Assembly (NCBI GenBank): GCA_030706465.1
Contig: JAUZOM010000017.1
Coordinates: 1-37,027 of the forward strand
Length of the DNA stretch: 37,027 nt
From: Bacteroidota bacterium
GTDB lineage: Bacteria; Bacteroidota; Bacteroidia; Bacteroidales; Paludibacteraceae
Direction of reading: 5' to 3'
In this document: positions 9,294 through 17,853 of the stretch, one piece after another
Numbering within the stretch: position 1 is the first letter of the stretch
Layout: each line of letters starts with the position of its first letter
Notes under the pieces: generated by a model
Seen by the model: only the letters and a program-made list of their open reading frames with translations
Databases searched by the model: none
What the model was told of the DNA's origin: nothing
Position numbers and translations under genes: made by a program

Positions 9294-9324
9294 CAAATGT
9301 AACAAAAACCCAACAACCGTCAAC
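9294..9324 (-). promoter_or_regulatory. Promoter of the ACP phosphodiesterase gene
   Basis: On the minus strand GTTG (9321-9324) precedes TACATTTG (9294-9301) by 19 bases, one mismatch from the Bacteroidetes consensus. Confidence 0.55.
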
Positions 9325-9469
9325 TGCGATATTGGGGGAATAACATACTTTAGGCAAGTATAGCTATTTGTACACTATTGAATTTGTTTTAATTTTTGGA
9401 TCATTCGGTAAACAGATTCCAAAATAAAATGGTTATTTGGTCTGAACAATTTCAATTGCTGTTTGTTTA

Positions 9470-9489
9470 ATAAATGTTTATTCATTTAT
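9470..9489. promoter_or_regulatory. Palindromic operator candidate before the TetR-type gene
   Basis: ATAAATG and CATTTAT are exact inverted arms around TTTATT, ending ten bases before the regulator's ATG. The core AATG-N6-CATT recurs at 10091-10104, beyond the 3' end of the same gene. This suggests autoregulation by the encoded regulator, but binding is inferred only. Confidence 0.5.
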
Positions 9490-9498
9490 AATACGAAT

Positions 9499-10071
9499 AT
9501 GAGAATAAAAGATGAGGATAAGGTAAACAGAATCTATGGAGCTGCCATGAAGGTCATTAATCAGGAGGGCTTCCAGGGAAGTTCCATGACCCGGATTGCT
9601 ACCGAAGCAAACCTTTCCCCGGCTACGATCTATCTCTATTTCGAGAACAAGGATGATATGATAAAAAAGCTGTTTATTCATCTAAAATCCAGGATGGGAA
9701 ACTCTTATTTTAATTCCGATGCCGACTTATCCCCCTCCAAAGGAACTTTCCGAACCATCTGGCTCAATCATTATCAATATATTATGGATAATCCGGAAGA
9801 ATACAACTTCCTTGAAAACTTTTCCAATTGTCCCCTGATCGGACACATTGAGAAAGAACACAATCAGGATTATTGTCCGGCATTCGAAGCACTGTTTGAA
9901 CAGGCAAAGTCAGCAAGGCTGTTACAACCCTTGCATAATGATATTATTTATAGCTTGCTCTTTGCCCCGATCAGTCAGATGGTTAAGAAATCAAAATCTG
10001 AAGATAGAGCATTAACCACCAATGATTTGATTCAAATCTTCGAAGCTTCGTGGAAAGCAGTCAGCCAGTAA
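9499..10071 (+). CDS. TetR/AcrR-family transcriptional regulator
   Basis: This 190-residue regulator has an N-terminal helix-turn-helix at about residues 8-50: the stretch from IYGAAMKVINQEGF through TRIATEANLSPATIYLYFENKDDM is the classic TetR pattern. The C-terminal half is a ligand-binding/dimerisation region with no recognisable specificity. I chose the ATG before RIKDEDKV. A longer reading from a TTG at 9463 would translate through the operator-like palindrome and adds nothing conserved. It most likely controls itself and the nitroreductase gene downstream on the same strand. The inducer is unknown. Confidence 0.87.
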   Translation: MRIKDEDKVNRIYGAAMKVINQEGFQGSSMTRIATEANLSPATIYLYFENKDDMIKKLFIHLKSRMGNSYFNSDADLSPSKGTFRTIWLNHYQYIMDNPEEYNFLENFSNCPLIGHIEKEHNQDYCPAFEALFEQAKSARLLQPLHNDIIYSLLFAPISQMVKKSKSEDRALTTNDLIQIFEASWKAVSQ

Positions 10072-10088
10072 GAAAAATTTATTCCTTT

Positions 10089-10110
10089 TAAATGAACAAT
10101 CATTCATTTA
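10089..10110. promoter_or_regulatory. Second palindromic operator candidate, between regulator and nitroreductase
   Basis: TAAATGAA and TTCATTTA are perfect 8-base inverted arms around CAATCA, 17 bases after the regulator stop. It shares the AATG-N6-CATT core with the site at 9470-9489. No T-run follows, so it is unlikely to be a terminator. Confidence 0.5.
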
Positions 10111-10394
10111 TGGTTGTTGTATTATAAAACAAATGAAAGAACTTCCGTTCATAAAAATAAATAATGACTTTAATAGAAATAAACCCAACAGGTGGTGTCT
10201 CATAAAAGGATGACCGGACAAAAGTTTCCAGGAGAATAAACTGAATTTCACATTATCCGAATTGATGGCACCTTATCGAAGTTCAAAGGGCTGAGTTACT
10301 AAAAATAAATTCAAACGTTTGATTATTATAATAACAAGACACAACTTATCCTTTAAGAATCAAAACAATAAAAAACAACGATCATAAAAACAAA
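10111..10394 (+). promoter_or_regulatory. Regulator-nitroreductase intergenic region with a 12-bp palindrome
   Basis: This region holds TCAAACGTTTGA (10311-10322), a perfect 12-bp palindrome about 70 bases before the nitroreductase start. TTTG at 10318-10321 overlaps it, but no well-spaced TAnnTTTG follows. No gene is seen here. Confidence 0.4.
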
Positions 10395-11030
10395 ATGGAA
10401 TTATTAGATGCATTCAAATGGCGTTACGCCACTAAAAAGTACGATTCTACTAAAAAAGTAGATCAGGTATTAGTAGACAAAATTGTAGAAGCAGCCCGTA
10501 TAGCGCCCACTTCTTCCGGATTACAACCATTCGAAGTATTTGTCATTACAAATCAGGAGTTGAAAAACAAAATTGTTGCCGCTGCAAACGGACAGGAAAT
10601 AGTGGCTGACTGTTCTCATCTATTGGTATTTGCCGCATGGGACAATTATACAGCCGAACGCATTGACCAAATATACGCTCTGACTACAACAAGAAGAGAA
10701 CAACCGGCCGATCGCTATAAAGCTTATACCGACCGACTGAAAAATATGTACCTGAACAGGCCCGCCGAAGTGAATTTTGCCCATACTGCCCGTCAGGCAT
10801 ATATTGCCTTTGGCTTTGCAATCGCTGAAGCTGCTAGCCTGAAAGTAGATACTACCCCGATGGAAGGATTCGTAAACGAAGAAGTTGACAAATTGCTTAA
10901 CTTGAGCGACAAAGGATTAAAAAGTGTAACCTTATTGCCAATCGGTTACCGCGACGAAACAAACGATTGGTTGGTTAACCTAAGAAAAGTCCGCAATCCG
11001 AGAGAAAAGTTTGTAACGGAGATTGCCTGA
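10395..11030 (+). CDS. NAD(P)H-dependent nitroreductase family oxidoreductase
   Basis: This 211-residue FMN-dependent flavoprotein of the NfsB-like nitroreductase superfamily typically reduces quinones or nitro compounds with NAD(P)H in the cytoplasm. The N-terminal RYATKKYD segment and ARIAPTSSGLQPFEVFV (about 33-49) form the FMN phosphate and ring-binding region. The HTARQAYIAFGFAIAEAASLKVDTTPMEGF segment (about 130-160) and the C-terminal LPIGYRDE are also characteristic. The true substrate is not predictable. Its position behind a TetR-type regulator suggests induction by a toxic compound. A strong terminator follows. Confidence 0.88.
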   Translation: MELLDAFKWRYATKKYDSTKKVDQVLVDKIVEAARIAPTSSGLQPFEVFVITNQELKNKIVAAANGQEIVADCSHLLVFAAWDNYTAERIDQIYALTTTRREQPADRYKAYTDRLKNMYLNRPAEVNFAHTARQAYIAFGFAIAEAASLKVDTTPMEGFVNEEVDKLLNLSDKGLKSVTLLPIGYRDETNDWLVNLRKVRNPREKFVTEIA

Positions 11031-11053
11031 AAATAACTAAGTAGAAATGTTCG

Positions 11054-11104
11054 ATAAATAACAAACCTCAAGACATATCCACTGCCTGGAGGTTTGTTAT
11101 TTAT
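11054..11104 (+). terminator. Strong hairpin terminator after the nitroreductase
   Basis: ATAAATAACAAACCTC (11054-11069) and GAGGTTTGTTATTTAT (11089-11104) form a perfect 16-bp stem with a 19-base loop. The U-rich 3' arm makes it a plausible intrinsic terminator. It insulates the CRISPR array, which starts 50 bases later, from read-through. Confidence 0.8.
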
Positions 11105-11154
11105 TACTGTTTCGTTGACGCAACCTGGTTGTTTCCGGTCATAAATACGCAACT

Positions 11155-11737
11155 GTTGTGATATGTTTTCGAAAAATTGTATCTTTGACTTTATAAACAA
11201 CTATGAAAAGAATTAAACTATGTACTGATAGTTGTGATTAGCTTTCAAAAAATTGTATCTTTGACTTTATAAACAACGTTTTCTTTTCTCTGTCCGTAAT
11301 GCAATCAGTTGTGATTAGCTTTCAAAAGATTGTATCTTTGACTTTATAAACAACTAATTGATCGTATGTATCCCGGACGTAATGTTGTGATTAGCTTTCA
11401 AAAGATTGTATCTTTGACTTTATAAACAACTTGACCGGGGTCATGCTTTAACACGATTCTGTTGTGATTAGCTTTCAAAAGATTGTATCTTTGACTTTAT
11501 AAACAACTTCAGTTCCTCCATTATATTTAAAAATTCTGTTGTGATTAGCTTTCAAAAGATTGTATCTTTGACTTTATAAACAACTGAAACATTTTCAAAC
11601 TGTGCTAGGTTATCGTTGTGATTAGCTTTCAAAAGATTGTATCTTTGACTTTATAAACAACCAGGTTCATCGGTAACGATTTCGCCATCAGTTGTGATTA
11701 GCTTTCAAAAGATTGTATCTTTGACTTTATAAACAAC
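11155..11737 (+). CRISPR. Type II-C CRISPR array: 8 repeats of 47 bp, 7 spacers of 29-30 bp
   Basis: Repeats start at 11155, 11231, 11308, 11384, 11461, 11538, 11615 and 11691. Each is 47 bp, beginning GTTGTGATTAGC and ending TATAAACAAC. Spacers are 29, 30, 29, 30, 30, 30 and 29 bp. Repeats 3-8 are identical. Repeat 2 has one change at position 21, and repeat 1 has five changes, all within positions 9-21. The plus strand is the crRNA strand, because the first 20 bases of the repeat are complementary to the tracrRNA at 17858-17935. Every repeat, including the first, carries TATCTTTG at positions 26-33, a Bacteroidetes -7 box, so each spacer may have its own promoter. By eye no spacer matches another part of this window. 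Confidence 0.98.
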
Positions 11738-11815
11738 AGAATGTTTGTAAGTCGTACTTAGTCAAAGAGTTGTAATGATAATTACAATTAAAAAATGAGC
11801 TGTTTATGAAGACAG
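11738..11815. other. A/T-rich flank between the array and cas2, candidate adaptation leader
   Basis: This 78-bp stretch adjoins the identical (youngest-looking) repeats. It contains a small inverted repeat, TTGTAAT (11770-11776) with ATTACAA (11781-11787). Because repeat decay is at the opposite end of the array, this flank is the better candidate for the site where new spacers enter. This is inference only. Confidence 0.4.
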
Positions 11816-11838
11816 AATCCCGCTCTAAAGGCGGGATT
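11816..11838 (+). terminator. Terminator of the crRNA precursor
   Basis: AATCCCGC (11816-11823) pairs with GCGGGATT (11831-11838) around a 7-base loop and is followed by TTTTG on the plus strand. The minus-strand side lacks a T-run, so it should stop array transcripts just before the convergent cas2 3' end. Confidence 0.8.
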
Positions 11839-11845
11839 TTTGTTT

Positions 11846-12178
<333 letters not shown>

Positions 12179-12247
12179 TTATTCTACGATATTAACTTTC
12201 CCAAAGTCCTAAATTTTGAAAAAGTTGTCTGTATTAGAAGAGTCAGA

Positions 12248-13165
12248 TCAAACAAAATCAGGATAAGTAATCTTTCTCGCTTCCCCGGCATAACATTTAG
12301 CCAGCGATGCTGTTGTAAATCCTACGGCAATCATTAACGGACTTCGTTGATGATTGATGATCACATCTAAAACCGGAACAGTCAATAATTTTGCTTTAAT
12401 GGATTTTGTAAGTTCGGATATATCTTCTCCACCATCCATGATTTCAATGACTAATTTATCAACGAAAGGCCGGTAAGGTTCCATGATGTCATCAGCCAGG
12501 CAATATGCATTATAACGGTTATGGTGATGAATACCAAATGTCGGAAGCAGTCCGCTTGCCACCAACGAACGGGCCACCACAGCCCGTAATATGGCATAAC
12601 CATAGTTTAGCAGATTATTAGGTGGTATTCCTTCCCTTCCTCTCCGGAAATCAGGAAGCTTGGGAAAAAGGCTTCCCCAATAATAAGCGGCAGCTCGTGC
12701 TTCCAAATTATCTGTATCACCGCTCTTTACGTCGTTTACCCAGGCGAGCATATTTTTTACCACCACATTTCGCTTCGTATGTAACACATAGGCCTGATTG
12801 GTAATCTTAGCCTGGATGGTTTGTTGCCACAATTGTTTCAGGAGAGGCTGTGAAGCTTCAAGCTGGGTCTGGAAACGTTCGCTTTGAATCGTATTTCCAC
12901 TTAACGGTAACTGTAATCCTACCGGCATTCGGCTACTGTCGCAGGTTATCATGGCACAATTGTTCGCTAATAGTGCTTCCATAAGCCCGTGGGTAATGGT
13001 AATCTGTTTATGATCGAGGATCACGACCCCGATATCTTCGATAGGTATGGTATTATTTCCGGTCTTGTCATCTATGCCGTTGGCTTCCGGCAAATGAATA
13101 ACCAGTTGAGCATCCCGCATACTCAGGTAAGCGGGATTTCCAAAGTAAAGAGTGCGTTTAATCAT
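12248..13165 (-). CDS. cas1: CRISPR-associated integrase Cas1
   Basis: Cas1 is the metal-dependent integrase that inserts new spacers with Cas2. The 305-residue protein has the N-terminal beta-rich domain with start RTLYFGNPAYLS. The helical domain carries the expected metal ligands: Glu155 in NLEARAA, the GIHHHNRYNA histidines (213-215) and acidic LADDIMEPYRP (223-233). These match type II Cas1. It begins 65 bases after the cas9 stop, and that gap contains a perfect 13-bp hairpin which could set cas1-cas2 expression apart from cas9. Confidence 0.96.
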   Translation of the reverse strand: MIKRTLYFGNPAYLSMRDAQLVIHLPEANGIDDKTGNNTIPIEDIGVVILDHKQITITHGLMEALLANNCAMITCDSSRMPVGLQLPLSGNTIQSERFQTQLEASQPLLKQLWQQTIQAKITNQAYVLHTKRNVVVKNMLAWVNDVKSGDTDNLEARAAAYYWGSLFPKLPDFRRGREGIPPNNLLNYGYAILRAVVARSLVASGLLPTFGIHHHNRYNAYCLADDIMEPYRPFVDKLVIEIMDGGEDISELTKSIKAKLLTVPVLDVIINHQRSPLMIAVGFTTASLAKCYAGEARKITYPDFV

Positions 13166-13181
13166 AATGCTGGGTTTTAGA

Positions 13182-13214
13182 ACTTATCCAAAGTCTCTTT
13201 TACTTTGGATAAGT
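13182..13214. promoter_or_regulatory. Perfect 13-bp hairpin in the cas9-cas1 gap
   Basis: ACTTATCCAAAGT (13182-13194) and ACTTTGGATAAGT (13202-13214) pair perfectly around a 7-base loop. Neither strand has a T-run after the stem, so it is not a standard terminator. On the cas transcript it falls between the cas9 stop and the cas1 start and could act in RNA processing, mRNA stability or protein binding. Its role is unknown. Confidence 0.7.
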
Positions 13215-13230
13215 AGCTCTAGCCATTCGA

Positions 13231-16200
13231 TTATATTGAAATATTCCCTAAACGATCGACTTTGAGCTTTTCACAATACTGCTTGATTGATAAATTATTT
13301 TCGATTTCAAATTCCATCTTGTTAAGCAATGTAAATTCCACTTTATCTACAATTGTTGTTGCAATGTTTTGTTGAACAGCATATAGTCGATTCCCTGTAA
13401 AGCTAATAATTTTATAAATGCGATTACTATCTTGAATTTCTTTTGGACTAGTTAGAATATTCTCAATAGTAGGCATATACACCAAATCATTTGGTGACAA
13501 ATGAAATAATAACTTGTTTCCCTTCTCATTTACTTCCGGCACTTCATTCCATCCTTGTTTTAGCCTTTCAATTACAATATTCAGCGGAATGGTTTCATAG
13601 CTGCGTTTGCCTTCTTCGTCAACATAAATAGCAAAGAAAAGATTGGTTCCTTTGGCAGACTCTACATATTTGTTGATCTTATTCCCGACAACACCAACAT
13701 TAAACTTATTCCCCTTGGGCTCATAAGTTCGTACTTTTAGTATCGGTTGATGCTGCTTTCCTCGGTTTAATACGACAATGTTTTTATTCATTTCATCTAT
13801 GCCTTCCGGAGAAAAAGCGAATTCAGGATGTTCAACAGTCTTTCCATCATTTTCTTCATTGTAATTTGACAAATGATTAAATAGTATTTGTTGAATGCCG
13901 GTATCCGTTATACTTTCTATTCTTTTGCTATTAAATGAAATATCTAAATTTACACGTGATGCAACTTGAATATCCTTGTCATTTGTAAAATAGTAAAGTT
14001 CAACTTTAGATATCTCTTTATCAAGCCATTTATTTTCCTGAGCAGCAAAAAACTTCTGAATCTTCTTTTTATCTAAACCTTCATTTATCAACTGCTTAAT
14101 TTTGGTTTTTAGATTTTTGTCTACTAACATTTCCCATTGATCTATCCCCAACGATAAATTAACTGTCTTTTTCATCCTTAAATTCACTATCCCTGCAACA
14201 GTATCTTTATGCAATGGCTTGCGGATAGCCCAACTATCACCTTTTTCCTGCTTTTTTACAATTTTCTTTCCATCTTCATAACACTGATAGTTATTTACAG
14301 TCTTATTTATCACTCTCAAATTTTGTTTGAAGCTAACTACAATATTTTCAAAAGCAGTTTGTGCATCTTGGGTGAATGTATCCCAGGGTTTGTAAAACTG
14401 CCATTTGTAGTTGCCTTTATCATCGGTTTTAGATTTGTAACAAAGCTTGTATCTTAAATCAGCTCTGCTTACCTTGGCTGAGGCTTTAGCCGATTCATTA
14501 TTTAAATAATTGATATGGCTTCGTGTAGCACAAGCTATAACCAATGCGTCCATCGCATGGTGACGATGATCAATCCGTTTCTTATTAAAGCCTTTCTGAA
14601 GTTCAAGTGGCATTTCTGTTTGAAAAACCCGTTTGCCCTCTTTGTTTGTCCATTGCCCAAAGTTATTGCTCTTTGTTAGTTCGTTCATGCGTTCAAAACG
14701 CGGGGTTACAATGCCGTTCCATACATCGTTCAATCCCCAATCCTGTTTTAGAATTGTAGTGATGCCTCCGGTACATGATATAACATTTTTAGACGTGGCT
14801 TCTAACTCTCCCTCTTCACGAACAATGTTGGATAAGAGCCCTTTTACTACTTTACTAATGTACCGGGTATCATTAAGTTGTCGTTGAACAAAATCTTCAG
14901 GAATATCTTCCATTAAGAGCTTTTTCATCTTACTGCGACTCTTGCTATAATATTGCTTAACGAAATCTTCATATTCTGCAATCGTGAAGATCTTTACCCT
15001 TTTACCATAGCTCAGTTCAATAATTCTTCCTTCGTTGTTTTTGATAAATTCATAACCCAGCGCATTATCTTTCTCCTTGTTTACTTCTGCTTCGCAAATT
15101 ACCTTATTGCTCAACGAATCATCAAAATAGCGTGATTGAGGAATAACATGTTCTATTTCATAAGCCGATGTAAAAAGCTTACCAAGCGGAATTATTTCAC
15201 CGGTATAAGGAGAGCGATACTTTTGTTCCAACCATAATTTGTAGCGTATCAGATCTGATCTTGAAGGTTGATTTGTTTTGGCTATTTTGGCAATATCTTC
15301 AGGTATTTCAATGCCTGAATTTAAGACTCCTTCTTCATAGATTCTCAAAATCTCTTGCTGGCTTGGAGAGTAGGGACGAACATTCTCCACATCCTGATTG
15401 ATCAGTTCGGCTAAAAGGTATTTAATTCGTAAATTGGAGTTTTCGTTTTCTGCTATTTGGGCCGTCATTTTGGCTCGTTTGTCTGCCGGATTTTTCATCT
15501 CCCTACCCAACTCAATATGAATCTCAGCTATACTACCATATTGTTTCCAAATGTCTTTAACTACACGGAGAGTTTCGGTAATAACCTGTTCGACAATTGG
15601 GTTTCTGAGAGAATGCTGTTTAAACTCGTTTATGAATTTCTCCAAATCTTCAGGCGTTTCCCATTTTTTTACATTTCCTGACTCGGAATGTCTTCCGTAA
15701 ACAGCATAGCAGGCCTGATAAGTGTTAATTCCTGAATAAGGATTGCTGCAATTTATAAAACTCTTTAGTACTTGCTTTGGAATGATGCTATCTGAAACTG
15801 TATCAATAAGGGAAGCATCGTGATGAATGGATTCTAATCTGGCTTTGATAGACTCAACTCTATCTTTTGTGTCTGCTGAAATAGTACCTTCATCCCAATA
15901 CTTTCCCATTCGCATCAAAGGCAATAACTTCTTTATCGCTTTTTCGGAAAAAGCACCATATTCTTTTTTAAAGGGTGGAAATTCCTTGAATATTTCAACG
16001 AAGTCATCACCCAATTCATTTTTTATCGCAAAGGATTTTAATGCTTTCTCAATTTCTAATTTATCTTCTACCGAATAGAGTATATGCCACAATGCAAGCT
16101 CCGTGTCTTTATCTAAGAAATTTTCAGGTACGTGATTTACTTTTGAGAGTCGGTTGAGTATTTGAGTCCTGGTCTCATTTGCAGGGTAAAGTTTATCCTC

Positions 16201-17754
16201 TACATAATTCCAACGATATTTTTCGACGTTTTTCTTTAATCCAAATGCCGGATACTTCAAGAAAGCCTTTTGATCTACATCTTTTCTTTGATTCAACCAG
16301 TCGAAAAGAGCTACATATTCTTCCTCCGATTTCAAAAAATCCGAGGTTACATCGATGTCTGTTTGTAGCCTTTCATCAACTGTTCTTTCCCGTTCACAAA
16401 TCCGGATATTTTGAATAAACTGCCATAAACGAAACTCCTGATAGATTGGATGCGACTTAGCAATACATTTAATGGGGTTTGTCTTCTTTTCGCCTGACTC
16501 TTTGTCAATAAAGGTACGTGTTTCGTATGTACAATTACTGATCAATGATTTCTTGCTTTTTAGCGGGCGTTGGTAAAAAATAATGTCTTCTAAAAACAAA
16601 TAGGTGAAATCCCGATTTGCATTACTGCTTCGATGTCCTTCATTGTTCCCGTATAGGTCTTCAAGACAGGCCCTATACAATTCAGCATTATTTAATTCGG
16701 CATGAAATTCCTTTTGTTTTTCCAGAATGGCTTTAAGTTCATTTTTATAATATTTGCGTTCGATAGTACGCACTAATTTGCCATTGACTTTTTGACCGGG
16801 AGTATGCAAAAGAACATCATAAATATAGCAACCTACTGTTTTTTGACTTTTTTCTATATCCGATTCTGTTTTCTTCTTCAGTAATGTCCAGTCATCCTCT
16901 GAAGGGGCCCGAAACGAGCGTTTTTCTTTCCCATCCTTATCTGTTTTGACTGTTCCATCATTATTTAAATCTGTTGTTACAATAAAATCTTTGGTTTTCT
17001 CTTTCCATTCAAATAGCGGCGTTTTGCTCGAACGTCTGTAAATCCATCCATTCTCTAAAATAACATTATACCAAATATCTGTTTTCCCTTTTGGTGGCTC
17101 ATCGGCTGTAACATCAACGACTCTTAAGGAATGATACTCCACTAATTTATTTGAATTTTCTTCTTCCTCTTCACCCCTTAATTGATAATAGCCTCTTTTC
17201 TGATTAAAGTTTAGTAATAACCAGGCTAATTCTTCTTTTTCTATTTTTTTGGATAATGCTTTTTTGCGTAAAAAATAAATAGTCCAATCATATGGTATTA
17301 GCTTCTCATTTTCAAAAAGCTGGGGTTGTGTGATCTTAAACTCTTCCACCATTTCTTTAAAAGAAGACTTGAAGATGAAATCAAAACTTCCATTTTCGTT
17401 CTCTCTCCAAACTAATTTGGGTTCTGTGTCTGATAAAAACTGACCTAACCGATTATCAAAATCAATGCATTTTTCATAGTGTACAGGCAGAAAGCCCATA
17501 ATATGCAATACTCTGTGCAGTCTTTCCCTGCGTAGCAAATGTCTTTCTCTAAGCCTTCGTACTCCTCTAAATCCTGTCCGGTCGGCAGTTTGCGAAATGG
17601 AATTACCGCTATCAAACTTTCCCAACATATCTTGACTCATGGGAATTATTCTGCTTCCGATTCCTAAAATTCCTTTCTGATTGTCGACATCTTCATTTAC
17701 CAATGCCCATCCAATGCTGTTTGTACCCAAATCCAATCCCAATATTTTCTTCAT
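13231..17754 (-). CDS. cas9: Type II-C Cas9 RNA-guided endonuclease, large Bacteroidetes form
   Basis: Cas9 uses the crRNA:tracrRNA duplex to cut matching DNA. All catalytic parts are present in the 1507-residue protein. RuvC-I GLDLGTNSIGWA has Asp8, the Arg-rich bridge helix is at about 58-88, and RuvC-II IHIELGREM has Glu748. The HNH segment EIEHVIPQSRYFDDSLSNKV has His869 and Asn883, and RuvC-III DHRHHAMDAL has His1066 and Asp1069. It is longer than SpCas9 and typical of large Bacteroidetes II-C proteins. The region after RuvC-III (about 1100-1507) should hold the wedge and PAM-interacting domains, and the PAM cannot be read from sequence. It is the first gene of the cas run and divergent from the tracrRNA. 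No truncation or frameshift is seen. Confidence 0.98.
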   Translation of the reverse strand: MKKILGLDLGTNSIGWALVNEDVDNQKGILGIGSRIIPMSQDMLGKFDSGNSISQTADRTGFRGVRRLRERHLLRRERLHRVLHIMGFLPVHYEKCIDFDNRLGQFLSDTEPKLVWRENENGSFDFIFKSSFKEMVEEFKITQPQLFENEKLIPYDWTIYFLRKKALSKKIEKEELAWLLLNFNQKRGYYQLRGEEEEENSNKLVEYHSLRVVDVTADEPPKGKTDIWYNVILENGWIYRRSSKTPLFEWKEKTKDFIVTTDLNNDGTVKTDKDGKEKRSFRAPSEDDWTLLKKKTESDIEKSQKTVGCYIYDVLLHTPGQKVNGKLVRTIERKYYKNELKAILEKQKEFHAELNNAELYRACLEDLYGNNEGHRSSNANRDFTYLFLEDIIFYQRPLKSKKSLISNCTYETRTFIDKESGEKKTNPIKCIAKSHPIYQEFRLWQFIQNIRICERERTVDERLQTDIDVTSDFLKSEEEYVALFDWLNQRKDVDQKAFLKYPAFGLKKNVEKYRWNYVEDKLYPANETRTQILNRLSKVNHVPENFLDKDTELALWHILYSVEDKLEIEKALKSFAIKNELGDDFVEIFKEFPPFKKEYGAFSEKAIKKLLPLMRMGKYWDEGTISADTKDRVESIKARLESIHHDASLIDTVSDSIIPKQVLKSFINCSNPYSGINTYQACYAVYGRHSESGNVKKWETPEDLEKFINEFKQHSLRNPIVEQVITETLRVVKDIWKQYGSIAEIHIELGREMKNPADKRAKMTAQIAENENSNLRIKYLLAELINQDVENVRPYSPSQQEILRIYEEGVLNSGIEIPEDIAKIAKTNQPSRSDLIRYKLWLEQKYRSPYTGEIIPLGKLFTSAYEIEHVIPQSRYFDDSLSNKVICEAEVNKEKDNALGYEFIKNNEGRIIELSYGKRVKIFTIAEYEDFVKQYYSKSRSKMKKLLMEDIPEDFVQRQLNDTRYISKVVKGLLSNIVREEGELEATSKNVISCTGGITTILKQDWGLNDVWNGIVTPRFERMNELTKSNNFGQWTNKEGKRVFQTEMPLELQKGFNKKRIDHRHHAMDALVIACATRSHINYLNNESAKASAKVSRADLRYKLCYKSKTDDKGNYKWQFYKPWDTFTQDAQTAFENIVVSFKQNLRVINKTVNNYQCYEDGKKIVKKQEKGDSWAIRKPLHKDTVAGIVNLRMKKTVNLSLGIDQWEMLVDKNLKTKIKQLINEGLDKKKIQKFFAAQENKWLDKEISKVELYYFTNDKDIQVASRVNLDISFNSKRIESITDTGIQQILFNHLSNYNEENDGKTVEHPEFAFSPEGIDEMNKNIVVLNRGKQHQPILKVRTYEPKGNKFNVGVVGNKINKYVESAKGTNLFFAIYVDEEGKRSYETIPLNIVIERLKQGWNEVPEVNEKGNKLLFHLSPNDLVYMPTIENILTSPKEIQDSNRIYKIISFTGNRLYAVQQNIATTIVDKVEFTLLNKMEFEIENNLSIKQYCEKLKVDRLGNISI

Positions 17755-17765
17755 AATACGATCTA

Positions 17766-17792
17766 TTTAAACGGTTTATTAAAGCCGTTAAA
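17766..17792. promoter_or_regulatory. Inverted repeat in the cas9 leader
   Basis: TTTAAACGG (17766-17774) and CCGTTAAA (17785-17792) form an imperfect inverted repeat with one bulged A, starting 11 bases upstream of the cas9 ATG. It could be an operator or a 5'-UTR hairpin. No clear TAnnTTTG promoter for cas9 was found. The nearest weak match is TATTTTG on the minus strand at 17816-17822, beside the -33 box of the tracrRNA. Confidence 0.4.
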
Positions 17793-17822
17793 GTTAAATG
17801 GAATATTTTATTTTACAAAATA

Positions 17823-17853
17823 TTTGTTAGATTAATTTAAATTTATATCTTTG
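17823..17853 (+). promoter_or_regulatory. Consensus Bacteroidetes promoter of the tracrRNA
   Basis: TTTG (17823-17826) is followed after exactly 19 bases by TATCTTTG (17846-17853), a perfect match to TTTG-N19-TAnnTTTG. The -7 octamer is identical to the one inside every CRISPR repeat. Confidence 0.8.

Noticed and set aside
9463-9498. TTG start for the TetR-type regulator
   Set aside because: It would put the operator-like palindrome inside the gene; the ATG at 9499 gives a normal TetR N-terminus.
10089-10110. Regulator terminator
   Set aside because: The inverted repeat is not followed by a T-run on either strand and shares its core with the palindrome before the regulator, so an operator is the better reading.
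10946-11200. 84-codon minus-strand frame running into the first CRISPR repeat
   Set aside because: It lies antisense to the nitroreductase end, crosses the terminator and ends in CRISPR repeat sequence; no family resemblance.
11202-11690. Self-targeting or in-window origin of the seven spacers
   Set aside because: Visual comparison found no matching protospacer in this window; the spacer sources cannot be named without a database search.
12622-12804. Short plus-strand frame inside cas1
   Set aside because: It is antisense to a complete, motif-bearing cas1 gene and has no independent support.
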